Shown here one piece after another: positions 19,216 through 31,173 of a stretch of DNA of 38,253 nt (the stretch's first letter is position 1; each line of letters begins with the position of its first letter). This stretch comes from an uncultured Alkalilimnicola sp. Its GTDB lineage: Bacteria > Pseudomonadota > Gammaproteobacteria > Nitrococcales > AK92. The notes beneath the pieces are model-generated. The model ran no database searches. It was not told the DNA's origin and was given only the letters and a program-made list of their open reading frames with translations. Made by a program: the position numbers and the translations under genes. The stretch spans positions 1 to 38,253 of the forward strand of contig CALGAN010000004.1 in assembly GCA_937951875.1 (NCBI GenBank). The letters are read 5' to 3'.

Positions 19216-20142
19216 TTAGAGGAACTCCTCCAGCAGCTCGCAGAACCGCTCGAAGCGGTCGTGGTGCACCCAGTGGCCGGCGTCGTCCAGCAGCTCCACG
19301 CGGGCGTTGCGGAAATGCTTGACGCGGCCGTCCCGGGTCGGGTCGGAGGCCCAGCTGTCCTTGCCGTAGATCAGCAGGGTGGGGCATGCCACACGCGCCC
19401 ATAACCGGTGCAGTTCCTCGGCCGGCAGGTCGTACGGCGGGCGCGGCAGCAGGAACGGATCGTATTTCCAGCTGAACGTGCCGTCCTCGTTGCGGCGCAG
19501 CCCGTGTTCGGTCAGATGCCGGGCTTGCGCTTCGCTGAGCCGGGCATTGGCGGCGCGCATCCGCGCCAGCGCCTCGTCGAAGCTGGCCATGCGTCGCGGC
19601 GGCTTGATGGCGGTCCGACGCCGGTCCTCGATCCAGCCTTGCAGCCGCGCCGCCACGCCGCGGCTTTCCTCCTCGGCCAGCATCTTCGGCGACGGACCCA
19701 GTCCCTCGATCACCACCAGCTTGCGCACGTTCTCCGGATAGATGCCGGTGTAGCGCAGCGTGACGTTGCCGCCCAGCGAATGGCCGACGATGGTCAGCGG
19801 CGCCAGCCCCAGTTGGCGGATCAGCTCCGCCAGGTCGTAGACGAAGCCGAGCATGCTGTAGTCGCCGCCCACCGCCCAATCGCTGTCGCCGTGGCCACGC
19901 AGATCCGGGGCGATGACGTACCAGTCGCGGCAGAAGCGCTGCGCCACCCAGTCCCAGCTGCGGCAGTGATCGCGCATGCCGTGCTGCAGCAGCAGCGGCG
20001 GCTTGGACGGATCACCCCAGGTGACGTAGTTGAGACGCAGGCGTTGCGAGTAGTAGCTGTGAACGGCGGGCTGAACTGAACTTGGCAAAACCGAACTCCG
20101 CGGGATCGCTTGTTGTGATAGGTCGAAGCATGGCGGTCGCAC
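19216..20142 (-). CDS. Alpha/beta-hydrolase fold protein
   Basis: A protein of up to 308 residues. Seen are LLLQHGMRDHCRSWD (oxyanion-hole region), APDLRGHGDSD, the nucleophile elbow GHSLGG, a KDSW segment near the expected acid, and the terminal His in DDAGHWVHHD. This is a complete alpha/beta-hydrolase triad layout; the substrate cannot be told, and many relatives act on esters, lactones or epoxides. The start is uncertain: a GTG at 20142 has AGGA just upstream, and a TTG near 20088 has GGAG. Residues 1-25 do not look like a signal peptide. It is divergent from the yehS gene and not in an evident operon. Confidence 0.88.
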   Translation of the reverse strand: MRPPCFDLSQQAIPRSSVLPSSVQPAVHSYYSQRLRLNYVTWGDPSKPPLLLQHGMRDHCRSWDWVAQRFCRDWYVIAPDLRGHGDSDWAVGGDYSMLGFVYDLAELIRQLGLAPLTIVGHSLGGNVTLRYTGIYPENVRKLVVIEGLGPSPKMLAEEESRGVAARLQGWIEDRRRTAIKPPRRMASFDEALARMRAANARLSEAQARHLTEHGLRRNEDGTFSWKYDPFLLPRPPYDLPAEELHRLWARVACPTLLIYGKDSWASDPTRDGRVKHFRNARVELLDDAGHWVHHDRFERFCELLEEFL

Positions 20143-20259
20143 CGATCCTACCCGGGAGTTCCGGTTCGGGCAAAATCGGGCTGGCCGCAGCCACCGCTAT
20201 CGGCGTGGCCGCCGATGCTGGAAAATGGCCGGCCTGATCGACGGCCGGCGGAGGAGGCC

Positions 20260-20772
20260 ATGCGCAACAACGACATCCTGCGCACCTTGCGCAACATACT
20301 CGAAGCGAGCCCGGCGCGGATCGCGGAGATCGCCGCGCTGGCCGGGGCCCGGCTGAGCGCGGCCGAGGTCGAGCGGCTCCTGCGCCATCATGACCAGCCG
20401 GGCGCGCAGCGGTGCAGCGACGAATTCCTGGCGCAGTTCCTGGACGGATTGATCGTGCACCTGCGCGGCCGGGACGACAGCCGCCCGCCGCGGCCGCTGG
20501 AGACGCCGATCACCAACAACACCGTCCTCAAGAAGCTGCGCGTGGCGTTCAACTTGCACGACGAGGACATGCACGCCATCTTCGCCGAGTCGGACATCGC
20601 GCTCAGCAAGGGCGAACTCAACGCCCTGTTCCGCAAGCCCGACAACAAGCACTACCGGCCGTGCAGCGACAAGCTGCTGGAGGCGTTCCTGGAAGGCTTG
20701 GCGATGAGCGGCTACGCTCCGCCGCTGGAAGGGGAGGACGAGCCGCTGGCCGACGACTCCGACGGCAGATAG
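20260..20772 (+). CDS. yehS: YehS-family protein (DUF1456)
   Basis: A 170-residue protein with the internal duplication typical of DUF1456: one copy at about residues 2-70 (RNNDILRTLRNILEAS ... CSDEFLAQFLDGL) and one at about 85-155 (TNNTVLKKLRVAFNLHDEDM ... CSDKLLEAFLEGL). Each copy has a matching CSD(E/K)xLxxFLxGL end. GGAGGAGGCC immediately before the ATG at 20260 decides the start over an upstream ATG. The function of the family is unknown. The last 61 bases overlap the convergent gene at 20712-21242, and the C-terminal tail is acidic. Confidence 0.88.
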   Translation: MRNNDILRTLRNILEASPARIAEIAALAGARLSAAEVERLLRHHDQPGAQRCSDEFLAQFLDGLIVHLRGRDDSRPPRPLETPITNNTVLKKLRVAFNLHDEDMHAIFAESDIALSKGELNALFRKPDNKHYRPCSDKLLEAFLEGLAMSGYAPPLEGEDEPLADDSDGR

Positions 20773-21242
20773 TGCGCCCGCAGATAGGCGAGGAACCGAT
20801 CGGCCTCGTCGGCGCCGACGGCGGTTGGCATAGCGTTCTCGCCGATCTGGCGATAGGCCGCCACCACCTGCCTCGGCCAGCCGTCGGCCGCGGCGGTCAG
20901 TTCGGGCCAGGACCCCCACCAGACCACGCCGAAGTGCGGCAGGCTGAGCGCGTTGTAGCCGCGGCGTAGCGGCTCGGTAAGGCCCAGCACCGGGACTGGC
21001 ACCAGGGCCGCTTCGCTGCGCATCTTGAACTCGGCCAGCGTTGGTCCGCGCAGGCCCCAGCGCTGCGGCTCCATCCGCCAGAGAAAGGCCGCCAGCTCGG
21101 ACGGATCGCGGAACCATTGCAGCACCACCGGCGTGTCCTCCCGTGGCGCGGCGGTGGCCATGCCGACTGGGTAGCGGCGCGGATCGCGGCGTGCGCAGAG
21201 GCGGGCGATGTCGGCGAACGGACGTCCTTCCCAGGCGTACAT
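20712..21242 (-). CDS. Hypothetical protein (176 aa), family not recognised
   Basis: The ATG at 21242 has AGGA five bases upstream. The protein has a Trp-rich middle (VLQWFRDPSELAAFLWRMEP, FGVVWWGSWPEL) and reads like a folded globular protein rather than an antisense artefact. I do not recognise a family. The last 15 residues are Ser/Gly-rich and encoded antisense to the end of yehS, so the natural C-terminus could be shorter in relatives. No signal peptide or membrane helix is seen. The neighbours, YehS and YjbQ, give no functional clue. Confidence 0.65.
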   Translation of the reverse strand: MYAWEGRPFADIARLCARRDPRRYPVGMATAAPREDTPVVLQWFRDPSELAAFLWRMEPQRWGLRGPTLAEFKMRSEAALVPVPVLGLTEPLRRGYNALSLPHFGVVWWGSWPELTAAADGWPRQVVAAYRQIGENAMPTAVGADEADRFLAYLRAHYLPSESSASGSSSPSSGGA

Positions 21243-21315
21243 GGAAATCCTGCAAGGTTGCGGCGTCTAAGGGACAGCCGCATTATTCGCCGGCGGCGAG
21301 GATCGGAAAAGCGTC

Positions 21316-21741
21316 ATGTATCAGCAACTGATCGAGGTGCACACCCGGGGACGGGGGACTTACGACATCACCCGCCAGGTGGCGGAGCGGGTGAGGGCCA
21401 GCGGCGTCGAGCAGGGCCTGTGCAATCTGTTCATTCAGCACACCAGCGCCTCGCTGATCGTCTGCGAGAACGCCGATCCGGCCGTGCGGCGTGATCTGGA
21501 GCGCTGGTTCGCACGCGCGGTGCCGGACGGCGACCCGCTGTTCGAGCACGATCAGGAGGGGCCGGATGACATGCCGGCGCACGTGCGCAGCGTGCTCACC
21601 CAGACTTCCTTGACCGTGCCGATCGCCGCCGGCAGGCTGGCGCTCGGGGTATGGCAGGGGGTATACCTGTGGGAGCATCGTCTGGACGGCGGCACCCGCC
21701 GGGTGCTGGTGACCATCGTCGGCGGCCAAGCGGTGGAATGA
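21316..21741 (+). CDS. yjbQ: YjbQ / UPF0047 family protein
   Basis: A 141-residue UPF0047 protein. Family marks are FIQHTSASLIVCENADP, where the His and Glu/Asp belong to the conserved cluster, HDQEGPDDMPAHVRS with further conserved His and Asp, and LALGVWQGVYLWEHR near the end. Members form trimers and show weak thiamine-phosphate synthase activity in E. coli; the physiological role is not settled. The ATG at 21316 gives the family N-terminus (MYQQLIEVHT). Length is normal. It is followed 58 bp later by the DUF1820 gene in the same direction. Confidence 0.92.
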   Translation: MYQQLIEVHTRGRGTYDITRQVAERVRASGVEQGLCNLFIQHTSASLIVCENADPAVRRDLERWFARAVPDGDPLFEHDQEGPDDMPAHVRSVLTQTSLTVPIAAGRLALGVWQGVYLWEHRLDGGTRRVLVTIVGGQAVE

Positions 21742-21799
21742 ACGTGGTAATATCGCCGGCCCGGTCACGAAGACTGGCAGCATCGTCGAGAGGCTAGGC

Positions 21800-22129
21800 A
21801 TGCCCGCACAGCGGATCTACAAGATCATCTTTTTCAATCAAGGACAGGTCTACGAGATCTACGCCAAGTCGGTGTCCCATAGCGGTCTGTTCGGTTTCAT
21901 CGAAGTCGAGCAACTGACCTTCGGCGAGCGTTCCCAGGTGGTGGTCGATCCGAGCGAGGAGCGGCTCAAGAACGAGTTCTCGGGGGTCAAGCGCACCTTC
22001 ATCCCCATGCACGCCGTAGTCCGTATCGACGAGGTCGAGAAGGAAGGCCAGAGCAAGATCAGCGAGGCCAAGGGCAAGGTCACGCCGTTTCCGGTGCCTT
22101 TTTACGGTCCGGGCGGTTCGCGCGATTGA
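21800..22129 (+). CDS. DUF1820 family protein
   Basis: A 109-residue protein matching DUF1820: RIYKIIFFNQGQVYEIYAK, GLFGFIEVEQLTFGE, and VKRTFIPMHAVVRIDEVEKEG. The family is widespread in Gammaproteobacteria such as Pseudomonas and Xanthomonas and has no known function. It is soluble and has no signal peptide. The gene ends just upstream of the tRNA-Ser gene, and its stop codon overlaps the proposed tRNA promoter -35. AGAGG lies six bases upstream of the ATG. Confidence 0.9.
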   Translation: MPAQRIYKIIFFNQGQVYEIYAKSVSHSGLFGFIEVEQLTFGERSQVVVDPSEERLKNEFSGVKRTFIPMHAVVRIDEVEKEGQSKISEAKGKVTPFPVPFYGPGGSRD

Positions 22130-22152
22130 ACGCCGCGCGATTCTCGTATAAC
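22126..22152 (+). promoter_or_regulatory. Candidate promoter of the tRNA-Ser gene
   Basis: TTGAAC (22126-22131) and TATAAC (22147-22152) are good -35 and -10 matches, but the spacer is only 15 bases. The start would fall about 30 bases before the tRNA. The -35 overlaps the stop codon of the DUF1820 gene. Confidence 0.45.
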
Positions 22153-22190
22153 CTTTGGCGTCCTTGCGGACCGGAAGCCGCAGATTCCCA

Positions 22191-22281
<91 letters not shown>

Positions 22282-22297
22282 CTTTCCGTAAACGGCT

Positions 22298-22315
22298 TCG
22301 CCGCCCAGGCGGCGA
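22298..22315 (+). terminator. Hairpin after tRNA-Ser
   Basis: TCGCCGCC and GGCGGCGA form a perfect 8-bp stem with a two-base loop, 17 bases after the tRNA end. There is no T-run, so it could be a processing stem between the tRNA and the 4.5S RNA or a weak terminator. Confidence 0.4.
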
Positions 22316-22363
22316 GCGTGCCGAGAGCCAGCGCCTCGCCGCTGGCGTCGCCGGCCGATCAAT

Positions 22364-22474
22364 GGCGGCGGCGTCGGTCCCCCCGCGACGATATGTTGTG
22401 AACCCCGTCAGGCCCGGAAGGGAGCAGCGGCAGCAGCAGATTCGGGCGCCGGGGTGTGGCTGGCGTCGTCCGCC
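22364..22474 (+). ncRNA. ffs: 4.5S RNA (small signal recognition particle RNA)
   Basis: The core GTCAGGCCCGGAAGGGAGCA is the conserved apical region that binds Ffh, closely matching the E. coli sequence. Flanking segments fold back into one long hairpin, with GGCGGCGGCG at the 5' side pairing with CGTCGTCCGCC at the 3' side. The 111-nt span matches the bacterial short form. The ends are estimated from pairing. The RNA joins Ffh to target membrane proteins to FtsY and the Sec translocon. Confidence 0.93.
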
Positions 22475-22506
22475 TCCATTTTCTGCCCGCCCGAAGACGG
22501 GCGGCG

Positions 22507-22535
22507 TTCAATGGACCCCACCCGGATGCTAGAAT
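22507..22535 (+). promoter_or_regulatory. Possible dnaX promoter with overlapping inverted repeat
   Basis: TAGAAT at 22530-22535 is a good -10; TTCAAT at 22507-22512 is a weak -35 at 17-base spacing. The -10 lies inside the repeat CCCGGAT (22521-22527) / ATCCGGG (22534-22540), so the hairpin could instead terminate the 4.5S RNA. Confidence 0.35.
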
Positions 22536-22572
22536 CCGGGGTTCGTCAGTCAGTCCGGGATCCCGTCCGCCG

Positions 22573-24225
<1,653 letters not shown>

Positions 24226-24265
24226 AGATAGAGAGCCCGGACGGGCCAGCGAACGAGGAAAGCTC

Positions 24266-24589
24266 ATGAAGGGTGGCATCGGCAACCTGATGAAGCAGGC
24301 GCAGAAGCTGCAGCAGAACATGCAGCGGATGCAGGAAGAGATCGCCAACATGGAGGTCACGGGTGAGGCCGGCGGCGGCATGGTGTCCGTGATCATGACC
24401 GGGCGGCACGAGCTGCGCCGGGTGACCATCGACCCCGAGCTGTTCAAGGACGACAAGGAGATGGTCGAGGATCTGGTGGCGGCCGCGGTCAACGACGCGG
24501 TGCGCAAGCTCGAGCGCGAGACCCAGGAGCGGATGGCGGCGATGACCGCCGGCCTGCCGCTGCCGCCCGGCCTGAAGATGCCGTTCTAA
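24266..24589 (+). CDS. ybaB: YbaB/EbfC nucleoid-associated protein
   Basis: A 107-residue DNA-binding protein of the YbaB family. It starts MKGGIGNLMKQAQKLQQNMQ, a helix rich in Gln and Met, followed by VTGEAGGGMVSVIMTGRHELRRVTIDPEL. The C-terminal helix leads to the family ending LPPGLKMPF. It forms dimers with long helices that grip DNA. Position between dnaX and recR is the normal bacterial arrangement. The ATG has a GAGGAAAG site upstream. Length and motifs are ordinary. Confidence 0.97.
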   Translation: MKGGIGNLMKQAQKLQQNMQRMQEEIANMEVTGEAGGGMVSVIMTGRHELRRVTIDPELFKDDKEMVEDLVAAAVNDAVRKLERETQERMAAMTAGLPLPPGLKMPF

Positions 24590-24601
24590 AGGCTGGTGCC
24601 G

Positions 24602-25198
24602 ATGGCCTTCACGCCGCGTCTGCAGGCCTTGATCGAGGCGCTGCGCTGCCTGCCCGGCGTCGGGCCGAAGTCGGCGCAGCGCATGGCCCTGCACCTGCTG
24701 CAGCGCGACCGCCCCGGCGCCCGGCGGCTGGCGGAGGCGCTGATCGGCGCGGTGGAGTCGGTGGGCGAGTGCGCCGAGTGCCGGCTGCTTAGCGAGGACG
24801 AAGTCTGCCCCATCTGCGCCAATCCCAAGCGCGACCGCTCGCTGCTGTGCGTGGTGGAGTCGCCGGCCGATGTCTACGCGCTGGAGCAGGCCACCGACTT
24901 CAACGGCCTGTATTTCGTGCTCGGCGGACATCTGTCGCCCCTGGACGGCATCGGCCCGTCCGAGTTGGGGCTGGACCGTCTGGAGGCGCGCCTGGCGGCG
25001 GGCGAGGTGCGGGAGGTCATCCTGGCCACCAATCCCACCGTCGAGGGCGAGGCCACGGCGCAATACATCGCCGAGATGGCGCGCGGCCATGACGTGCGCG
25101 CCACCCGCATCGCCCACGGCGTGCCGCTGGGCGGCGAGCTGGAATACGTCGATCGGGGCACGCTGTCGCGCGCTTTCGCCGGGCGCCTCAGCTATTGA
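24602..25198 (+). CDS. recR: Recombination protein RecR
   Basis: A 198-residue RecFOR-pathway protein that helps load RecA on gapped DNA. In order: a helix-hairpin-helix (LPGVGPKSAQRMALHLL, about 16-32), a four-Cys zinc finger (CAECRLLSEDEVCPIC, about 56-71), a Toprim domain with VVESPADVYALE and ATNPTVEGEATAQY, and a C-terminal VPLGGELEYVDRGTLSRA. I prefer the ATG at 24602, nine bases after AAAGG, to the in-frame GTG at 24596 which is too close. It follows ybaB by 12 bp. Confidence 0.97.
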   Translation: MAFTPRLQALIEALRCLPGVGPKSAQRMALHLLQRDRPGARRLAEALIGAVESVGECAECRLLSEDEVCPICANPKRDRSLLCVVESPADVYALEQATDFNGLYFVLGGHLSPLDGIGPSELGLDRLEARLAAGEVREVILATNPTVEGEATAQYIAEMARGHDVRATRIAHGVPLGGELEYVDRGTLSRAFAGRLSY

Positions 25199-25251
25199 GC
25201 GCTTCCGCCCCGGTGGCGGGGCGTCGAGGCTCCGAGCATGGAGGGAAGGGC

Positions 25252-25596
25252 ATGCAGGATTGCGTTTTCTGCAGGATGGTCGCCGGGGAGATCAAGCCCG
25301 AGGTGGTGGTGGAAAGCGACCAGGTACTGGCTTTCCGCGACATCAATCCCATGGCGCCGGTGCACGTGCTGGTGATTCCCAAGCGGCACATCGCCGGCCT
25401 CAACGCCCTGGAAGCGGAGCACGCCGAGCTGGTCGGCCAGATGCTGCTGATGGCCAAGCGGGTGGCCGAGCTGGAAGGCGTCGCCGACGCCGGCTATCGC
25501 ACGGTGATCAACTGCGGCCGCGACGGCGGCCAACTGGTGCCGCATCTCCACGTGCACGTGCTGGGTGGGCGGGCGTTGGGCTGGCCACCCGGCTAG
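25252..25596 (+). CDS. hinT: HIT-family nucleotide hydrolase (HinT type)
   Basis: A 114-residue histidine-triad protein. It starts MQDCVFCRMVAGEIKPEVV, has FRDINPMAPVHVLVIPKRHI and the catalytic triad PHLHVHVLGG near the end, with the central His as nucleophile. HinT enzymes hydrolyse adenosine phosphoramidates and lysyl-AMP; the cellular role is unsettled. The ATG at 25252 follows GAGGGAAGGG. An upstream in-frame start would add 19 residues with no ribosome site. It is 53 bp after recR and ends five bases before the convergent rsgA gene. Confidence 0.95.
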   Translation: MQDCVFCRMVAGEIKPEVVVESDQVLAFRDINPMAPVHVLVIPKRHIAGLNALEAEHAELVGQMLLMAKRVAELEGVADAGYRTVINCGRDGGQLVPHLHVHVLGGRALGWPPG

Positions 25597-25601
25597 CGGC
25601 T

Positions 25602-26486
25602 TCAGGCCTTGCCTGCCTCGGTGTCGAGCAGCAGGTGAAAGTTGCGCAGGCGCTCGGGATCGACGCCGCCACCGGCGACCGCGCAGTCCGGTTCGCCCCG
25701 GTGACGGCAGTCCGGGAAGCGACAGCGGGCGGCTAGCTCGCGGATCTCGCGGAAACCCGCTTGCAGCGCCTGCGGATCGAGGTGGCTGAGCCGCAGGGTG
25801 CGGATGCCCGGCGAGTCGATCAGGCTGCCGCCTGCGGGCAGGTGATACAGAGTGGTCTCGGTGGTGGTGTGCCGGCCCAGGCCGCTGGCGTCGGAGAGGG
25901 CGCCGATGCGCAGGTCGATATCGGGAATCAGGCGCTTCACCAGCGAGGACTTGCCCACGCCAGATTGTCCCACCAGGATCGCGGTCCGGCCGGCGAGCGC
26001 GTTTTGCAACTCGGCGATACCTTCGCCGCTGACGGTGCTGCCGCCGAGCACGTGGTAGCCGAGTTTCCGGTAGACGGCGAGCGAATCGAGCAGCTCGCGC
26101 TGCTGCGCCGGCGCGAGCATATCGAGCTTGTTCACCCACACCAGTGCGGTGACGTCCAACTGCTCGGCCAGCACCAGATAGCGGTCGATCAGTATCCGCT
26201 CGAAGGCGGGGCGGGGCGCCACCACCACCACCATCAGATCGACGTTGGCGGCGATGGGCCGCAGCTCGTTGCGGAAATTCGGGCGGGCGATGACGTTGCG
26301 GCGCGGCTCGATCTGCGTCAACACGCCGCTGTCGGCTCCGCTGGCGGTGAAGCGCACGTAATCGCCGCAGACCGGCTTGCCGACGCTGCGGCGGCTCTGG
26401 CAGCGATAGAGCGTGCCGTCCGCGGACTCGACCAGGCTGTCCTGACTGTAGGCGATGACCACTCGCCCGCTGATTGTTTCGACCAT
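25602..26486 (-). CDS. rsgA: Ribosome small subunit GTPase RsgA
   Basis: A 294-residue circularly permuted GTPase that acts late in 30S subunit maturation. An N-terminal OB-fold (about 5-70) is followed by G4 (NKLD, about 130) and then G1 (GQSGVGKSS, about 180), with G3 DSPGIR (about 230); this G4-G1-G3 order marks the permutation. The C-terminal zinc site CRFPDCRHRGEPDC is intact. The ATG at 26486 gives the usual MVETISGRVV N-terminus; its ribosome site is weak. It is divergent from orn, the standard gammaproteobacterial arrangement. Confidence 0.96.
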   Translation of the reverse strand: MVETISGRVVIAYSQDSLVESADGTLYRCQSRRSVGKPVCGDYVRFTASGADSGVLTQIEPRRNVIARPNFRNELRPIAANVDLMVVVVAPRPAFERILIDRYLVLAEQLDVTALVWVNKLDMLAPAQQRELLDSLAVYRKLGYHVLGGSTVSGEGIAELQNALAGRTAILVGQSGVGKSSLVKRLIPDIDLRIGALSDASGLGRHTTTETTLYHLPAGGSLIDSPGIRTLRLSHLDPQALQAGFREIRELAARCRFPDCRHRGEPDCAVAGGGVDPERLRNFHLLLDTEAGKA

Positions 26487-26591
26487 ATGTTCGCCGTGGA
26501 TGAGGCTCGCCGCGAGACAGCGGGGGAATGTCCCGCTAAACTGCGACTTCTCTTGATGAACGACCGCTATCTTAGCTAAAGGCGAGAATCG

Positions 26592-27158
26592 ATGGTGCAG
26601 CAGTCTCCCGACAACTTGATCTGGATCGACCTGGAGATGACGGGGCTGGATACCGACAATGACCGAATCATCGAGATTGCCACGGTCGTCACCGACAGTC
26701 AGCTGAACATCCTCGCCGAGGGGCCGGTGCTCGCCATTCACCAGCCGGACGAGGTGCTGAACGCCATGGACAGCTGGAACAAGACGCAGCACAGCAAGTC
26801 CGGCCTCATCGACCGGGTGCGCCGCAGCACCATCGACGAGGCGGAGGCCGAGCGGCAGACCCTGGCGTTCCTGCAACAGTGGGTGCCGGCCAAGGCATCG
26901 CCCATGTGCGGCAACAGCATCTGCCAGGACCGGCGCTTCCTGCATCGCTGCATGCCGAACCTGGAGCAGTATTTCCACTATCGGCACATCGACGTCAGCA
27001 CTCTCAAGGAGCTGGTCAAGCGCTGGGCGCCCGATATCCTGGGCGGCTTCAGCAAGCAGGGCACCCATCTGGCGCTGGACGACATCCGCGAGTCCATCGC
27101 CGAGCTGCGCTTCTACCGCGAGCATTTCCTCAAGTGCGCGTTGCCGGATGTCGGCTGA
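26592..27158 (+). CDS. orn: Oligoribonuclease
   Basis: A 188-residue DEDD-family 3'-5' exoribonuclease that degrades dinucleotides, including pGpG from cyclic-di-GMP breakdown. WIDLEMTGLD carries the first Asp and Glu, CGNSICQDRRFL the middle Asp, and THLALDDIRESI the His and final Asp, so all catalytic residues are present. Length matches the family (about 181). The ATG at 26592 has GGCGAGAA upstream. It is divergent from rsgA. Its pGpG role ties it biochemically to the EAL protein at 16192, although they are not linked genetically. Confidence 0.97.
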   Translation: MVQQSPDNLIWIDLEMTGLDTDNDRIIEIATVVTDSQLNILAEGPVLAIHQPDEVLNAMDSWNKTQHSKSGLIDRVRRSTIDEAEAERQTLAFLQQWVPAKASPMCGNSICQDRRFLHRCMPNLEQYFHYRHIDVSTLKELVKRWAPDILGGFSKQGTHLALDDIRESIAELRFYREHFLKCALPDVG

Positions 27159-27236
27159 ATGTGACCGGCGTCCACGTTCCGGTGAGCAAAGCCTGCTAAA
27201 ACGCCGGGTGGTTGGAGCCTATTTTCCAGGGGCTAG

Positions 27237-27261
27237 GGCGCGCTCGAGCCGCGGGCGCGCC
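27237..27261 (+). terminator. GC-rich stem after orn
   Basis: GGCGCGC (27237-27243) and GCGCGCC (27255-27261) form a 7-bp stem with an 11-base loop, about 80 bases after the orn stop. No T-run follows. Confidence 0.3.
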
Positions 27262-27352
27262 ATCAGGCCGGCCCGATGGTGCCCGCTTGCCGCCGCGGCA
27301 CATCTAAGCTATTGAATAGGCGCTTAACACCAGGATGTGTGCGGGGGGATTC

Positions 27353-27664
27353 ATGGGAATCGCGCTGCGCTTTTTGGCAGTGTTCTTGCCGGTTTTCGTG
27401 GTGATGGTGTCCAGCGAGGACAACATCCTCGAATACCTCGGCATTCAGATGACGCCGTACCTGGCGCTGTTTTCCTCGGCCTTGCTGGCCTTGCTCACCT
27501 TCCAATGGCGACCGGTGTACATGGCGGCGGTGGTGCTGCTCGGCGTGTTCGCCAACCTGCCCAGCGATGTCGCCGCCAACCTCGGCGTCGAGCGCGATTA
27601 CGCCGCCGCGGTGTTGCTGTCGGTGGTGGTGACGCCGTTCATAATGCGCCACATTGACGATTGA
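27353..27664 (+). CDS. Small integral membrane protein (103 aa), unknown function
   Basis: A very hydrophobic protein with three or four predicted helices: about residues 2-20, 36-50, 55-72 and 84-98. It ends with a charged tail RHIDD. I do not recognise the family. I prefer the ATG at 27353, preceded by GGGGGGAT, to the ATG at 27335, whose only purine run touches the start codon. It lies between orn and the convergent rhodanese gene without an evident operon. Hydrophobicity and a good ribosome site support a real gene. Confidence 0.65.
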   Translation: MGIALRFLAVFLPVFVVMVSSEDNILEYLGIQMTPYLALFSSALLALLTFQWRPVYMAAVVLLGVFANLPSDVAANLGVERDYAAAVLLSVVVTPFIMRHIDD

Positions 27665-27669
27665 GTCGC

Positions 27670-27702
27670 GTCCGCCCTCGCTGCCGGCGCGGGAGGGCGG
27701 AC
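27670..27702. terminator. Hairpin between convergent genes
   Basis: GTCCGCCCTC (27670-27679) and GAGGGCGGAC (27693-27702) form a perfect 10-bp stem with a GC-rich 13-base loop. It begins six bases after the membrane-protein stop and lies 17 bases from the end of the convergent rhodanese gene, so it may serve both. No strong T-run is seen. Confidence 0.55.
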
Positions 27703-27718
27703 GGTCGCGCGACATTTC

Positions 27719-28540
27719 TCAAGTCTCGACCGGCGTGTCCTGCCGGTTACCCCATTCCGACCACGACCCGGCGTAGCCGCGGACCTTGTCGAAGCCTAGG
27801 TGCTTGAGCATCACGTAGGTATGAGCTGAGCGGTGATGCGTCTGGCAGTGGGTGATGATTTCCTTGTCCGGCGTCACGCCCAGCTCGGTAAGCATCGCCT
27901 TGAGCTGCTCGTCGGGCAGGAAGCGGCGATCCCGGGCGGGATCCATGGTGTGCATCCAGTCCAGGTTGACCGCGCCGGGAATGTGGCCGGCCCGCGTGGC
28001 GCGCCGATCGCTGCCGTTGTACTCGCCGGCGGTGCGGGCATCGAGGATGACCACATCCGGCCGACCCAGCCGTTCGCGCACGTAGTCCAGATCCGCCAGC
28101 GCCTCCGGCCGCCGGATTCGCGCCTGATACTGTGAGCGCTGCGGCGCCACGTTGCCGGACTCCACCGGTAGGCCGGCATTCATCCAGGCGGCCAGGCCGC
28201 CGTTGAGCAGCGAGAAATGCGGGTGCCCCAGCACGTCCAGGGTCCAGAGCAGTCGCGACGCGCGGCCGTTGCCCTCGCTGTCGTAGGCCACGACGTGGCG
28301 TTCGTCGCTCAGCCCTATCGCGCTCAGCACTTGGCTGAGCCGCTCCTCGGTAGGCAGCAGGCCCATGACCGGCGGCTCGGCGCGGATGATGGCCTGGTAG
28401 GGCAGGTTGACCGCGCCCGGCACATGGCGCGCGCCGTAGTTCGGCGGCTCGCTGAGATCGACGATCAACAGTCGCGGGTCGCCGAGATGTGCCTGCAGCT
28501 CCTGCGGTTCCAGCAGCAACGGTAGATTGAGTTCGGCCAT
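27719..28540 (-). CDS. rhdA: RhdA-type thiosulfate sulfurtransferase (two-domain rhodanese)
   Basis: A 273-residue tandem rhodanese. The inactive N-terminal domain spans about 10-125 (VDLSEPPNYGARHVPGAVNL). The active C-terminal domain has LDARTAGEYNGSDRR and the persulfide Cys in the loop CQTHHRS at about residue 233. That CQTHHR loop is the known signature of Azotobacter vinelandii RhdA (271 residues), which transfers sulfane sulfur from thiosulfate to cyanide in vitro and is linked to Fe-S protection in vivo. It is a cytosolic protein without a signal peptide. The ATG at 28540 has GAGGGAACG upstream. The gene is single, and no sulfur genes flank it. Confidence 0.92.
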   Translation of the reverse strand: MAELNLPLLLEPQELQAHLGDPRLLIVDLSEPPNYGARHVPGAVNLPYQAIIRAEPPVMGLLPTEERLSQVLSAIGLSDERHVVAYDSEGNGRASRLLWTLDVLGHPHFSLLNGGLAAWMNAGLPVESGNVAPQRSQYQARIRRPEALADLDYVRERLGRPDVVILDARTAGEYNGSDRRATRAGHIPGAVNLDWMHTMDPARDRRFLPDEQLKAMLTELGVTPDKEIITHCQTHHRSAHTYVMLKHLGFDKVRGYAGSWSEWGNRQDTPVET

Positions 28541-28663
28541 GTCGTTCCCTCGTTACCATTCGAGATCAGTGGCGCCGGCCGCGGATCGCGGCTGGAGGCC
28601 ATAAGAGTAGCGGTGCCGTAACGGCAACGCGAGGCATCGGCGCCAGCCGTGCCCGTCAGGCAC

Positions 28664-28694
28664 AAAAGAGAAAGGCGCCAGGGGCGCCTTTCTC
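28664..28694 (-). terminator. Rho-independent terminator of ppsA
   Basis: GAGAAAGGCGCC (28668-28679) and GGCGCCTTTCTC (28683-28694) are perfect 12-bp complements with a three-base loop. On the minus strand TTTTGTG follows. It lies 26 bases beyond the ppsA stop codon. Confidence 0.9.
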
Positions 28695-28720
28695 GGAACC
28701 AACCGCGGTCGCGGCGGGCT

Positions 28721-31099
<2,379 letters not shown>

Positions 31100-31173
31100 C
31101 GTCGTCTCTCCCTTAGTGCGCGAGAGCAGCCACCGCCCCCCGCGCTTTCAGCACGAGCGGGCAAAACAAGTAA

